64,000 bases of DNA from the NCBI GenBank assembly GCA_024234165.1, contig JACKOP010000003.1, positions 62,001 through 126,000 on the forward strand, read 5' to 3'. The notes beneath the pieces are model-generated. The model had not been told where the DNA came from. It ran no database searches and worked only from the letters and a program-made list of their open reading frames with translations. The position numbers were made by a program, and so were the translations under genes. This document shows positions 56,657-64,000 of this stretch, in pieces. Source of the DNA: Pseudomonadales bacterium. Its GTDB lineage: Bacteria; Pseudomonadota; Gammaproteobacteria; Pseudomonadales; UBA5518. Positions within the stretch are counted from its first letter, which is position 1. Each line of letters begins with the position of its first letter.

Positions 56657-57418
56657 ATGGACGTGGTACTGAGCGAACGACGCGGCGCGTGCACCGTGCT
56701 CACCCTGAATCGGCCGCAACTGCTGAACACCATCAGCAATCCGATGCTCGAGCGGCTGGAGGCAGCTCTGGACGCGGAGCACGACAGCGACAGTCGCGCG
56801 CTGGTCCTCACCGGCGCCGGGCGCGCGTTCTGCGCCGGGAGTGATCTGAGCGAAGCGCACGCCGACCCGCAGGTGCGCATCCGGCGCGTCCACACGCTGA
56901 TCGCCCGTCTGCGCGGATTTCCAAAGCCGGTCATCACCGCGATCAACGGCCTCGCGCTCGGCGGTGGCCTCGAACTTGCCCTCGCATGCACGTTCCGCGT
57001 GGCACGCCGAGGCGCGAAACTGGGTCTGCCCGAGATCAAGCTGGGGCTGCTGCCGGCTTATGGAGGTACGCAACTGCTGCCGCGGCTGATCGGTGAGAAC
57101 CGGGCGCTGGAGATGATGCTCGGCGGCGAACCCGTGGACGGTGCAACCGCTGGCACGATCGGACTGGTGAACCGGGTATGCGAGGACAGCGATGACGTGG
57201 TCGCGGTCGCGACGGAATTTGCCGCGATGATTACCCGTCACAGCCTGGTGCCGCAGCGCGCCATCCTGCACGCCGTACGCGAGGGCGGATCGCTGCCACT
57301 CGACGAGGCACTCGCACTCGAGCGCACACTGGTGAAGGAAGTCGCCGGCAGCGCCGATACGCTGGAAGGCGTACAGGCCTTCCTCGAAAAGCGGTCACCG
57401 CGCTGGCAGGACCGCTGA
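56657..57418 (+). CDS. Enoyl-CoA hydratase/isomerase family protein
   Basis: A 253-residue crotonase-fold enzyme. The oxyanion-hole segments (AGRAFCAGSDLSEA and GLALGGGLELALA) and both catalytic glutamates (in GGGLELA and LPEIKLG) are retained, so hydratase activity is likely. Substrate is not clear. A strong AGGAGG lies 9 bp upstream of the ATG. It converges with the flavoprotein gene, whose end is 22 bp away; no clear beta-oxidation operon is present. Confidence 0.88.
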   Translation: MDVVLSERRGACTVLTLNRPQLLNTISNPMLERLEAALDAEHDSDSRALVLTGAGRAFCAGSDLSEAHADPQVRIRRVHTLIARLRGFPKPVITAINGLALGGGLELALACTFRVARRGAKLGLPEIKLGLLPAYGGTQLLPRLIGENRALEMMLGGEPVDGATAGTIGLVNRVCEDSDDVVAVATEFAAMITRHSLVPQRAILHAVREGGSLPLDEALALERTLVKEVAGSADTLEGVQAFLEKRSPRWQDR

Positions 57419-57440
57419 AGCCGCCGGATCCGGTCGGGAG

Positions 57441-59135
57441 CTACGCCTGCGGTGTGCAGGCGTGCTCCGCAGCGAGGAAGCCGAACACCATCGCGGGGCC
57501 GATGGTGCCGCCGGCGCCCGGGTAGGTTTCGCCCATCACCGACGCCGAACTGTTGCCTGCCGCGTACAGCCCCGGAATCGCCCGTCCCGAGGCATCGAGC
57601 GCCCGCGCATGGGAATCGGTAACGATCCCGCCCTTGGTTCCCAGGTCTCCGGGGTACACCTTGACCGCGTAGAACGGCGGGCGCTCGAGCGGCGCAAGAC
57701 AGGGGTTCGGCCCCACTGCCGGATCGCTGTAGTAGCGATCGGAAAGCGTCTCACCGCGCCCGAAGTCCTCGTCGCGACCACTGCGCGCAAAGCCGTTGAA
57801 GCGCGCGACGCTGGCCGTGAGGCCTTCGGGGTCGATTCCAATCGCACGCGCAAGCTCCGGCAACGAATCGGCGCGGGCCAGAAAGCCGTCGCGGATGGAC
57901 GCCGACAGCGCCGCGTCGGGCTGGATCGAACCCGGGCGCAGCGGCCCGACCGGGTAGCGGTGGCGAAAGGTGGCATCGAAGACCAGGTGTGCCGGAATCG
58001 CTGCGGCTCCGCTGTGGTGTGCGGTGTACATGCCCTTGACGAAGTCGTTGTACGGCGAGGACTCATTGACGAAACGTCGGCCCGCGGCATCGACGACGAT
58101 CGAACCCGGCAAACCCTTTTCCATCACGATCACGCGCGGAGTCGCTTCGCCCTCGACCATGAACACCGGACACCACCATGCCTGGTCCATCAGATCGAGC
58201 GCCGCGCCGGCCGCCTCGGCAATCCGGATCGCATCACCCTCGTTGCTCGGACACCCCGCCGCCCAATCGGCACCGATCGGCATCTGCTGGTAGCGCTGGC
58301 GCATCGCTGCGTTCTTCTCGAATCCACCGGCAGCAAGCAGTACGCCTTGCCGAGCCCGTACGCGCACGCTGCGTCCAGCGTGGTCGATCAGGGCACCGGC
58401 GACGACCCCGTTTTCGCACACCAGCTCGCGCAGCGGCGAGTCCAGCCACAGTGGCACCTGACGATCCAGCAACGAGAGGCGCAGGCGCGCGACCAGCGCG
58501 GCGCCGAGCGTGTACGACGTGTTGCCGGCACCGCTGAGGCGAGCGCGCAGGTTCAGGTAATAGGCGGCGGCATGCCGGGCGACCAGCAGCAGACGTGGCA
58601 GTCCGCCACCCAGCATCGTCGGAATCTCGGCGGCTTTCATGCTCAGGAACGGCAACGGACGGCGATGCTCGAAACCGAGGCGCTGCTGCGTGCGCTCGGG
58701 TCCGAGACGCAGGGCATCGAATTCCGTCGGCTCGATGGTGCGCGCTCCGGGCTTGCCGCCCGGCGCCTCGGCGTAGTAATCACAGTAGGTCGGTACCGCC
58801 TCGAACACGACGTGGCTGTGGATCGCCAGGTACTCGACCATGCGCGATGCCGCGTCTACATAGGCGGCGAGTCGTGCCGTCGGCACACGACCGGCGGTGA
58901 TGTGTTCCAGATAACGCAATCCCTCGGCGTGCGAATCCGGGACCCCGAACCCGGCCATGCCGGCGTTCGCAGGCACCCAGATCGCACCGCCTGACATCGC
59001 GGTGGAGCCGCCGAAGCGCGACGATTTCTCGACCACCAGGACGCGCGCGCCCAGATCGACCGCCCGCAGCGCGGCCGTCATTCCGGCCGCCCCGGAACCG
59101 ACGACCAGCCAGTCGACTTCTTTGTCCCACGTCAT
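57441..59135 (-). CDS. FAD-dependent 3-ketosteroid delta-1-dehydrogenase-like protein
   Basis: A 564-residue flavoprotein of the fumarate reductase/KstD family. The FAD site VVGSGAAGMTAALRA (residues 11-25) and VVEKSSRFGGSTAMSGG are at the start; GETYPGAGGTIGPAMVFGF near the end places Tyr and Gly where ketosteroid dehydrogenases keep the catalytic Tyr and oxyanion Gly. Such enzymes introduce a C1-C2 double bond in ring A of steroids. No other steroid gene is near, so substrate is a guess; other 3-oxo compounds are possible. Confidence 0.75.
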   Translation of the reverse strand: MTWDKEVDWLVVGSGAAGMTAALRAVDLGARVLVVEKSSRFGGSTAMSGGAIWVPANAGMAGFGVPDSHAEGLRYLEHITAGRVPTARLAAYVDAASRMVEYLAIHSHVVFEAVPTYCDYYAEAPGGKPGARTIEPTEFDALRLGPERTQQRLGFEHRRPLPFLSMKAAEIPTMLGGGLPRLLLVARHAAAYYLNLRARLSGAGNTSYTLGAALVARLRLSLLDRQVPLWLDSPLRELVCENGVVAGALIDHAGRSVRVRARQGVLLAAGGFEKNAAMRQRYQQMPIGADWAAGCPSNEGDAIRIAEAAGAALDLMDQAWWCPVFMVEGEATPRVIVMEKGLPGSIVVDAAGRRFVNESSPYNDFVKGMYTAHHSGAAAIPAHLVFDATFRHRYPVGPLRPGSIQPDAALSASIRDGFLARADSLPELARAIGIDPEGLTASVARFNGFARSGRDEDFGRGETLSDRYYSDPAVGPNPCLAPLERPPFYAVKVYPGDLGTKGGIVTDSHARALDASGRAIPGLYAAGNSSASVMGETYPGAGGTIGPAMVFGFLAAEHACTPQA

Positions 59136-59232
59136 CCGCTTGCTCCGCCGTGTACCGGCTCCGTTCGATGTGCGCCGGAGTATAGGGCTGCGCCGACCCG
59201 ATCGCCGCGCTGCTGCATTACTGGCGCATTAC

Positions 59233-59312
59233 AGCGGGTGTTGCAAAAGGGCTGCGAAGGCACCGTCACGCGCACGCCATGTCAACGTCGAGCGCCGTTT
59301 GCGACACCCTCT
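59233..59312. repeat. Intergenic inverted-repeat element, 80 bp
   Basis: Left end AGCGGGTGTTGCAAAA (59233-59248) and right end GTTTGCGACACCCTCT (59297-59312) form an imperfect inverted pair. The right half aligns with the element at 25745-25897. It lies in the 325-bp gap between the divergent flavoprotein (59135) and sigma factor (59461) genes. The rest of the gap shows no gene and no clear promoter. Confidence 0.55.
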
Positions 59313-59460
59313 GTACGAACGATTCCGCTGCACAGGCGGGCGCAGGCTGGTGTAACCTCGGCAGCACGGTGCGGCCGGCGTCAACCGATCCCGGCGCTGC
59401 ACGTTCTCGTTAACGATTCGAACGCGGTGCCGACGCGCGTTGCCTTGCTGCAGGAAAGCG

Positions 59461-60039
59461 ATGCGCCAGAGTGAGGACGGCAGCGCCGACGACGAGACGG
59501 GAACCGTGAGCGACCTGGCGACGTTCCTGCGCTCGATCGAGCGTCGTGGTTTTCTGATGGCCCGCCTGGCGCTGGGCAACGAGGACGATGCGCTCGATGC
59601 ACTGCAGGACACGATGTTGCGGCTGGTGCAGCGTTATGCCGGCCGACCGCCCGCTGAGTGGCGGCCGCTGTTCTATCGCATGCTCCACAACCGCATCACC
59701 GACACGCGGCGCCGACGCACGATTCGTGCGCGCCTGTTCGGCTGGATGGAGCGCCACCGGGACGACGACGATGCGGATGAGCCGTTGGCGCAGATCGCCG
59801 ACCCTGCCGTCACCGATCCGGTACGGCTGATCGGCGGTGAAGAAGCGGCGGGCGCGCTGATGGAAGCAGTGGCAGCCCTGCCGGCACGCCAGCGCGAAGC
59901 GTTCATGCTGCGTTGCTGGGATGGACTGTCGACAGCGGAGACAGCCGCAGCGATGGGTTGCAGCGAAGGCAGTGTAAAGACACATTATTCGCGGGCGTTG
60001 CACGCCCTGCAGGAGCAACTCGAGGAGCACCACGGATGA
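59461..60039 (+). CDS. ECF-type RNA polymerase sigma factor
   Basis: A 192-residue sigma-70 family protein with region 2 (DALDALQDTMLRLVQRY, residues about 43-59) and region 4 (ALPARQREAFMLRCWDGLSTAETAAAMGCSEGSVKTHYSRAL). It lacks region 3 and fits extracytoplasmic-function factors, which answer to envelope signals through an anti-sigma partner. The ATG at 59461 has AGGAAAG upstream. Its stop overlaps the next start (ATGA), and the two following genes encode a single-pass membrane protein and an exported protein, forming a likely signalling cassette. Confidence 0.88.
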   Translation: MRQSEDGSADDETGTVSDLATFLRSIERRGFLMARLALGNEDDALDALQDTMLRLVQRYAGRPPAEWRPLFYRMLHNRITDTRRRRTIRARLFGWMERHRDDDDADEPLAQIADPAVTDPVRLIGGEEAAGALMEAVAALPARQREAFMLRCWDGLSTAETAAAMGCSEGSVKTHYSRALHALQEQLEEHHG

Positions 60040-60350
60040 ACGGAGTGGAAGGCGGGTGGCGCGAGATCCTGCGCCGACAGGAAAACCGGCTGGACGCGGG
60101 ACTGCTCGAGCGTATCGGCGTCGCGCGCCGACGGGCACTGGCGGCAGCGCACCTGCCGTGGTGGCGCCTGCACGCACCGGCCCTCGGCGGTGCGGTGCTT
60201 GCGACGGTACTGGCGGTGGCCGTGTTGCTGCCGTCGATGCAGCAGCCGTTGCCGCAGCGCGGCGCAGGGTTGCCTGACGACACGGTGTTTTACGAGAATC
60301 TCGACTTCTACCTGTGGCTGGCAGAATCGGAAATGGGGGCCCATGACTGA
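60036..60350 (+). CDS. Single-pass membrane protein, DUF3619-like, candidate anti-sigma factor
   Basis: A 104-residue protein: about 45 cytoplasmic residues rich in Arg and Leu (WREILRRQENRLDAGLLERI), one membrane helix (about 48-66, LGGAVLATVLAVAVLL), then about 38 outside residues ending in an acidic stretch (ENLDFYLWLAESEM). It is coupled to the sigma factor gene, and its size and topology fit an anti-sigma factor; the family assignment to DUF3619 is by resemblance. It overlaps the next gene by 8 bp. Confidence 0.65.
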   Translation: MNGVEGGWREILRRQENRLDAGLLERIGVARRRALAAAHLPWWRLHAPALGGAVLATVLAVAVLLPSMQQPLPQRGAGLPDDTVFYENLDFYLWLAESEMGAHD

Positions 60351-60657
60351 CCGGCGTTCCATCCGTCCGCTGCTCGCTGCCGTCACGCTGGCACTGCTGG
60401 CGTGCTCGAGCGCATTGGCCGGACCACGTCACGGCGAACGCGCAGCGCAGGACTCCAGGGAGCGCGAGCGCATCGAGCAACGCGAGCAGCGTTTTCGCGA
60501 ACTGCCGCGCGAGCAGCAGCAACGTCTGCGCGATGCCGAGGATCGCTACCATCGCATGAGCCCGGAGCAACGCCGGGAGCTGCGCCAGCGCTGGCGCGAC
60601 ATGAGCGACAGCGAACGCGATCGCTACCGGCGCCGCGTCGAACGCTCCAGAAACTGA
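60343..60657 (+). CDS. Exported DUF3106 protein
   Basis: A 104-residue protein with a signal peptide (about residues 9-26, LLAAVTLALLACSSALA) and a highly charged helical body: REQRFRELPREQQQRLRDAE, MSPEQRRELRQRWRDMSDSE and RRVERSRN. Arg/Glu repeats of this sort are typical of DUF3106; they look like CpxP- or Spy-type periplasmic helices but share no motif I can identify. It is the last gene of the sigma factor cassette. Confidence 0.75.
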   Translation: MTDRRSIRPLLAAVTLALLACSSALAGPRHGERAAQDSRERERIEQREQRFRELPREQQQRLRDAEDRYHRMSPEQRRELRQRWRDMSDSERDRYRRRVERSRN

Positions 60658-60692
60658 AGCAACGGGGTGCGACCGGTCGCGGCGCATGCGTC

Positions 60693-60701
60693 TGCTATGA
60701 T
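60693..60701 (+). promoter_or_regulatory. Extended -10 promoter element for the alpha/beta hydrolase gene
   Basis: TGCTATGAT, a TGn extension with five of six -10 bases, lies 50 bp before the ATG. No -35 is evident. Confidence 0.35.
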
Positions 60702-60751
60702 CGGTACGCGCCTTCGATCAACTCTTCCCACCTCAACCGCTGCGGAACCTG

Positions 60752-61996
60752 ATGATGGATACCCTGCTCGCGCTGCTTGCGCTGTTCAACGTGATCTCGA
60801 TGCTCACCGTATTCGTGCCACGCACGTTTCCGGATAACGCCCTGCCCTGGTTCGTGTTCGGATTCGCGTTGCTGGCAACCGAACTCGCCTGGATCTGGCT
60901 GCCGCTGCAGATCATGCTGGCGTTGCTGTTCGTCGCCGGTGGGGCGCTCGGCTCGACGCTCGGCTGGATTGCCCTGGTCGTGCTGCTGCTGTCCTGGCCG
61001 GGGTTGCTGCACAGTCTGTGGCTCGGTCTCGGCAGCGGGCGTATCGTCGAGGCGGCGCTGGCGAACGCGCTCGGCACCGATTATCCGGGGCAGATTCCCC
61101 CTGCTGCCGCGTCCCGCCTGCGCAGCAGGGTCAGCTTCAATGACTGGCGCCACCCGTTCACGATGAAGCGCCCGGACGTCGAGGTCATCCGCAACGTCGC
61201 CTACGCCGACGGCGGCATCCGTCAGCAGGTCGACATCTATCGCCCGAAGGTGATTCCGCCGCAGGGCTGTCCGGTGGTGCTGCAGATCCACGGTGGCGGC
61301 TGGATCATCGGCAACAAGGAAGACCAGGCCCTGCCGCTGATGTACAAGCTGGCCAGCAACGGCTGGATCTGCGTGGCAGCGAATTACCGCTTGAGCCCCA
61401 GCGTCGGCTTTCCGACCCACCTGCACGACTGCAAGGCAGCGCTGGCGTGGATCCGCACCCACGGACGCGAGTACGGCATGGACCCCACGTTCGTCGCGGT
61501 GACCGGCGGCTCAGCCGGCGGGCATCTGTGCGCGCTGATGGGGCTGACCGCCAACCGGACCGAATTGCAGCCGGGGCACGAAGGCGTCGACACCTCGGTA
61601 CAGGCCTGCGTGCCGTTCTACGGGGTCTACGACATGCTGAACCGCTCGGGAGCCCGCCCCGACACCCGCAAGTTCTTCACATTCCTCGGGGAACGCGTAC
61701 TGCACGCCTCGGCCACGGAGAACCGTGAACGCTGGGAGCTCGCATCGCCGGTGAGCCAGGTCCACGCGGACGCACCGCCGTTCATGGTGCTGCACGGTTC
61801 CTGCGACAGTCTCGCACCGGTCATCGATGCACGGCTGTTCGTAAGGCGCCTGCGCGAGGTATCGAAGAACCCGGTGGCCTATGTCGAACTGCCTGGCGCC
61901 GAACACGCCTTCGAGATCATGCACTCGCCACGCACCGAACACGCGATCGACGGCGTAGAGCGCTTCCTGGAATGGGTCCGCGCCACGCGCAGCTGA
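60752..61996 (+). CDS. Alpha/beta hydrolase with N-terminal membrane helices (HSL-type esterase)
   Basis: A 414-residue protein. Residues 1-95 contain about three membrane helices (LLALLALFNVISMLTVFV, WFVFGFALLATELAW, LGWIALVVLLLSWPGLL). The rest is an esterase: oxyanion HGGG (about 178-181), nucleophile GGSAGGH (about 251-257), Asp in HGSCDSLAPV and His in GAEHAF. Substrate unknown; lipid or ester metabolism at the membrane is plausible. Two adjacent ATGs begin the gene. Confidence 0.85.
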   Translation: MMDTLLALLALFNVISMLTVFVPRTFPDNALPWFVFGFALLATELAWIWLPLQIMLALLFVAGGALGSTLGWIALVVLLLSWPGLLHSLWLGLGSGRIVEAALANALGTDYPGQIPPAAASRLRSRVSFNDWRHPFTMKRPDVEVIRNVAYADGGIRQQVDIYRPKVIPPQGCPVVLQIHGGGWIIGNKEDQALPLMYKLASNGWICVAANYRLSPSVGFPTHLHDCKAALAWIRTHGREYGMDPTFVAVTGGSAGGHLCALMGLTANRTELQPGHEGVDTSVQACVPFYGVYDMLNRSGARPDTRKFFTFLGERVLHASATENRERWELASPVSQVHADAPPFMVLHGSCDSLAPVIDARLFVRRLREVSKNPVAYVELPGAEHAFEIMHSPRTEHAIDGVERFLEWVRATRS

Positions 61997-62034
61997 CCCC
62001 GACCTTTTGCGAGCGGGGCTACTTCGCGAGGGGG

Positions 62035-62616
62035 CTACTTCGCCAGCAGATCGACGCCGGTCAGCCAGCCGTGAGCACTGCCGAGCATCACGACCCACAG
62101 CGCCGCCCCGAGCGCCACCGCCACACCATCGCGCCACAGCGGGCCCGCAGGGTAGCGGGTGCCGCTGGCGCGATCACGCCGGCGCAACGAGCTGAAATCG
62201 AATCCGGCCCAGAGCAGGATCGCACCGAACAGCACCACGTCGACGAGTCGCCCGTTCGCCAGCAGGTGCCCGGCAGCCCAGAGCTTGGTTGCCGCGACCA
62301 GCGGATGACCTATCGCCGCCTTGATGCGGGTGCCGGGCACGAAGGCGGCAGCTGCGACGGCAAGCGCCGGCAACATCAGCAGCGTTGCCGCCGGGCCAGT
62401 CCAGACCGGTGGCGCGTACAGCAAGGGGCTCGTCTGGCGCGCCGCCGCGTAACCGGTCACGACCAGCACCAGACCGGCCAGCGAGACCAGCGAATAAAGC
62501 GCCTTCCAGCCGTTCGGGCCGAGGCGGGCCAGCATCCGTGCACGCCAGCCGTCGGCGAAGAGGCGCACCGAGTGGCTGCCGAGCAGCAGCAACAGGCCGG
62601 ACAGCAGCATTTCCAT
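62035..62616 (-). CDS. NnrU family membrane protein
   Basis: A 193-residue inner-membrane protein with about six helices. The segments LGSHSVRLFADGWRARML, ALYSLVSLAGLVLVVTGY and IGHPLVAATKLWAAGHLLANG match NnrU, a family first found with denitrification genes but also common without them; function unclear. A 16-bp tandem duplication at its 3' end (62015-62046) lies across the stop codon. Another gene (VOC) is 33 bp upstream on the same strand. Confidence 0.85.
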   Translation of the reverse strand: MEMLLSGLLLLLGSHSVRLFADGWRARMLARLGPNGWKALYSLVSLAGLVLVVTGYAAARQTSPLLYAPPVWTGPAATLLMLPALAVAAAAFVPGTRIKAAIGHPLVAATKLWAAGHLLANGRLVDVVLFGAILLWAGFDFSSLRRRDRASGTRYPAGPLWRDGVAVALGAALWVVMLGSAHGWLTGVDLLAK

Positions 62617-62649
62617 CGCGGGGCCTCCTGGGCGACGCTCGGGTCGTGA

Positions 62650-63018
62650 TCAGCCGAAGACGCAGGCGACCAGCTTGTTGCCGTCGATGTCGCGGAAATA
62701 ACCACCGTAGAAGCCGTCGCCACGCGGTCCGGGTGCTCCCTCGTCACTGCCGCCGAGCTCGAGCGCCTTTGCATGCACCCGCGCCGCCGTCTCGCGATCA
62801 CGCGCGGCCAGCGCCACCATGGTGCCGTTACCCACCGTCGCCGCCTTGCCGTCGTACGGCGTGCAGACTGCCAGCATCGGCGCGCCCATCTGCGTAGACC
62901 AGATCACCATGCGATCCATCTGCATCGTGCGTGTGGCGCCCATCTCGCCGAGCAGGGCGTCATAGAACGCCGTCGCGCGCGCGAGATCGTTGGTTCCCAG
63001 GGTCACGTAACTGATCAT
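62650..63018 (-). CDS. VOC (glyoxalase/bleomycin resistance) superfamily protein
   Basis: A 122-residue protein with the paired beta-alpha-beta-beta-beta fold of the vicinal oxygen chelate superfamily: MISYVTLGTNDLARATAFYDALLG at the start and GGYFRDIDGNKLVACVFG at the end. No resolved enzyme function; many such single-domain proteins are uncharacterised dioxygenase- or glyoxalase-like. The ATG at 63018 has GGAAAG upstream. It lies between the metallo-hydrolase and NnrU genes on one strand. Confidence 0.82.
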   Translation of the reverse strand: MISYVTLGTNDLARATAFYDALLGEMGATRTMQMDRMVIWSTQMGAPMLAVCTPYDGKAATVGNGTMVALAARDRETAARVHAKALELGGSDEGAPGPRGDGFYGGYFRDIDGNKLVACVFG

Positions 63019-63037
63019 GATTGCTTTCCTCGTCGTG

Positions 63038-64000
63038 TCACATCGTAAAGTCGACCGTATCCGGCTTCTGCGTGTACCAGTCGACGCCATCTGCATCGCG
63101 TTCCCGGCGTACCATGCGCCGCCCGACCAGACAGTTCAGGTGCGCGAGTGTCTCGCCGGTTGCCATCACCAGTATTTCGTTCGTCAGTTCGCGCCTGAAC
63201 ATCACGCGGGCGCAATCGACGGCACGCCTGGGTTCTGCCAAGGCGTCGAACAGGGTGACCAACGCGCGCTCGTGCGACTCGATGATCTGCGTCAGGCGCA
63301 CGTGCAGACCGAGAAAAGGCGCCAGATGCCCCGGCAGTACCAGCACGGTATCGGGGAGGCGGGCGCGGATACTCTCGCAGGAGTTCAGCCATTCCTTCAG
63401 CGGATCACCCTTCGGTTCGGTGGGAAACACGCTCACGTTCGGTGTGATCCGCGGCAGCACCTGGTCGCCCGAGATCAGCAGCTTCAGCCCCGGGCAGTAC
63501 AGCGAGACGTGCTCCGGCGAGTGGCCACTGCCGACGATGACCTGCCAGTAGCGATCGCCGATCTCGATGGTTTCGCCGTCGACCAGCCGCCGGAAGCTGT
63601 CGGGCAGTGCGGAAATGCGGCTGCCGAAGCTGCCGAAACGGCTGCGGTAGGTATCGAGCATCTGCTCGTCGTAGCCGGCGGCGCGGTAGAAGCGGATCGC
63701 AACGTCCGGCGCCGGCTGGCCGGTGTAGTCGGCCAGCGTGTGACACATCAGGAACTCTTCACGCGAGACCCACAGATCGCAGTCGAAGCGGCGCGTCAGC
63801 CAGCCGGCCAGACCGATGTGATCAGGATGCAGGTGGGTGCAGATCACACGGCGCAGCGGCTTGCCGCCCATGAACCCCGAGAACAGTCCCTCCCAGCGCG
63901 CACGCGCTTCGGGCACGTCGAGACAGGTATCGACGAGCGTCCAGCCATCACCGTCCTCGAGCAGCCACAGATTGATGTGATCGAGCGCACCCGGCATCGG
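63038..64000 (-). CDS. Metallo-beta-lactamase-fold hydrolase (5' end outside window)
   Basis: At least 320 residues of an MBL-fold hydrolase. The zinc motif HLHPDHIGLAG (near residue 56), GHSPEHVSLYCP, LISGDQVLPRI and VLPGHLAPF supply the metal ligands. The reading frame is still open at the right edge; a start at 63997 would give MPGALDHINLWLL, but relatives usually have 15-30 residues before this point, so the gene is probably cut. Substrate unknown; homologues are annotated as generic hydrolases. Confidence 0.82.
   Translation of the reverse strand, partial: PMPGALDHINLWLLEDGDGWTLVDTCLDVPEARARWEGLFSGFMGGKPLRRVICTHLHPDHIGLAGWLTRRFDCDLWVSREEFLMCHTLADYTGQPAPDVAIRFYRAAGYDEQMLDTYRSRFGSFGSRISALPDSFRRLVDGETIEIGDRYWQVIVGSGHSPEHVSLYCPGLKLLISGDQVLPRITPNVSVFPTEPKGDPLKEWLNSCESIRARLPDTVLVLPGHLAPFLGLHVRLTQIIESHERALVTLFDALAEPRRAVDCARVMFRRELTNEILVMATGETLAHLNCLVGRRMVRRERDADGVDWYTQKPDTVDFTM

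Noticed and set aside
57419..57440. Palindrome CCGGATCCGG between two convergent genes as a terminator
   Set aside because: Stem of only five base pairs with no T-run on either side.

Overview
This window is chromosomal core DNA from a GC-rich gammaproteobacterium (about two thirds G+C by eye). The gene order closely follows Pseudomonas: the Pil-Chp chemosensory cluster, gshB, a TonB-like gene, yqgE, yqgF, pilU, pilT, yggS, proC, yggT, metX, metW, rdgB, hemW, trmB, rpoH, ftsY, coaD and mutM come first. After rpmG come rpmB, radC, coaBC, algC, argB, pyrE, crc, rph, yicC, gmk, rpoZ, spoT, ridA, recG, an HDOD gene, a rubredoxin system, ubiC and ubiA. In Pseudomonas aeruginosa these two blocks lie on opposite sides of the replication origin; here they meet at the mutM/rpmG boundary. 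The genus cannot be named from this sequence. There is no prophage, insertion sequence, CRISPR array, rRNA or tRNA that I can recognise.

Layout. 1-9.4 kb (minus strand): type IV pilus chemosensory operon pilG-pilH-pilI-pilJ-chpA-chpC, without adaptation enzymes beside it. 9.5-12.4 kb (plus): glutathione synthetase, a TonB-like protein, YqgE and the Holliday junction resolvase-like YqgF. 12.4-14.7 kb (minus): the retraction ATPases PilU and PilT, divergent from a plus-strand run for PLP homeostasis, proline, methionine (metX-metW), nucleotide-pool cleaning and heme delivery (14.8-21.2 kb). 21.2-24.0 kb (minus): trmB, rpoH and ftsY, with a perfect CIRCE operator in front of rpoH. 24-29.4 kb: rsmD, coaD, mutM, ribosomal proteins L33 and L28, radC and coaBC. 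29.4-43.3 kb: membrane-anchored AlgC, argB, slmA, pyrE, a Crc-like protein, rph, yicC, gmk, rpoZ, spoT, ridA and recG. 43.4-52 kb: HDOD protein, a rubredoxin-reductase fusion, an uncharacterised PLP enzyme, a class II amidotransferase, ubiC, ubiA, a lipoprotein resembling an M48 peptidase without its zinc site, and a thioesterase. 52-64 kb is less conserved: uvrD, a DUF4399 protein, uup, an enoyl-CoA hydratase, a 3-ketosteroid dehydrogenase-like flavoprotein, a sigma factor with two small envelope proteins, an alpha/beta hydrolase, NnrU, a VOC protein and a truncated metallo-beta-lactamase-fold gene.

How it works together. Pil-Chp signalling and the two pilus motors set surface motility; SpoT, omega and the Crc-like protein tie growth to nutrients; RpoH governs heat shock. 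The most unusual signal is the CIRCE operator, which implies that the repressor HrcA controls rpoH. Other notable items are a dispersed inverted-repeat family in intergenic DNA, recurring extended -10 promoters (TGCTA...), the pseudo-protease lipoprotein, and the sigma factor/DUF3619-like/DUF3106 cassette. Most of the window is ordinary housekeeping sequence.
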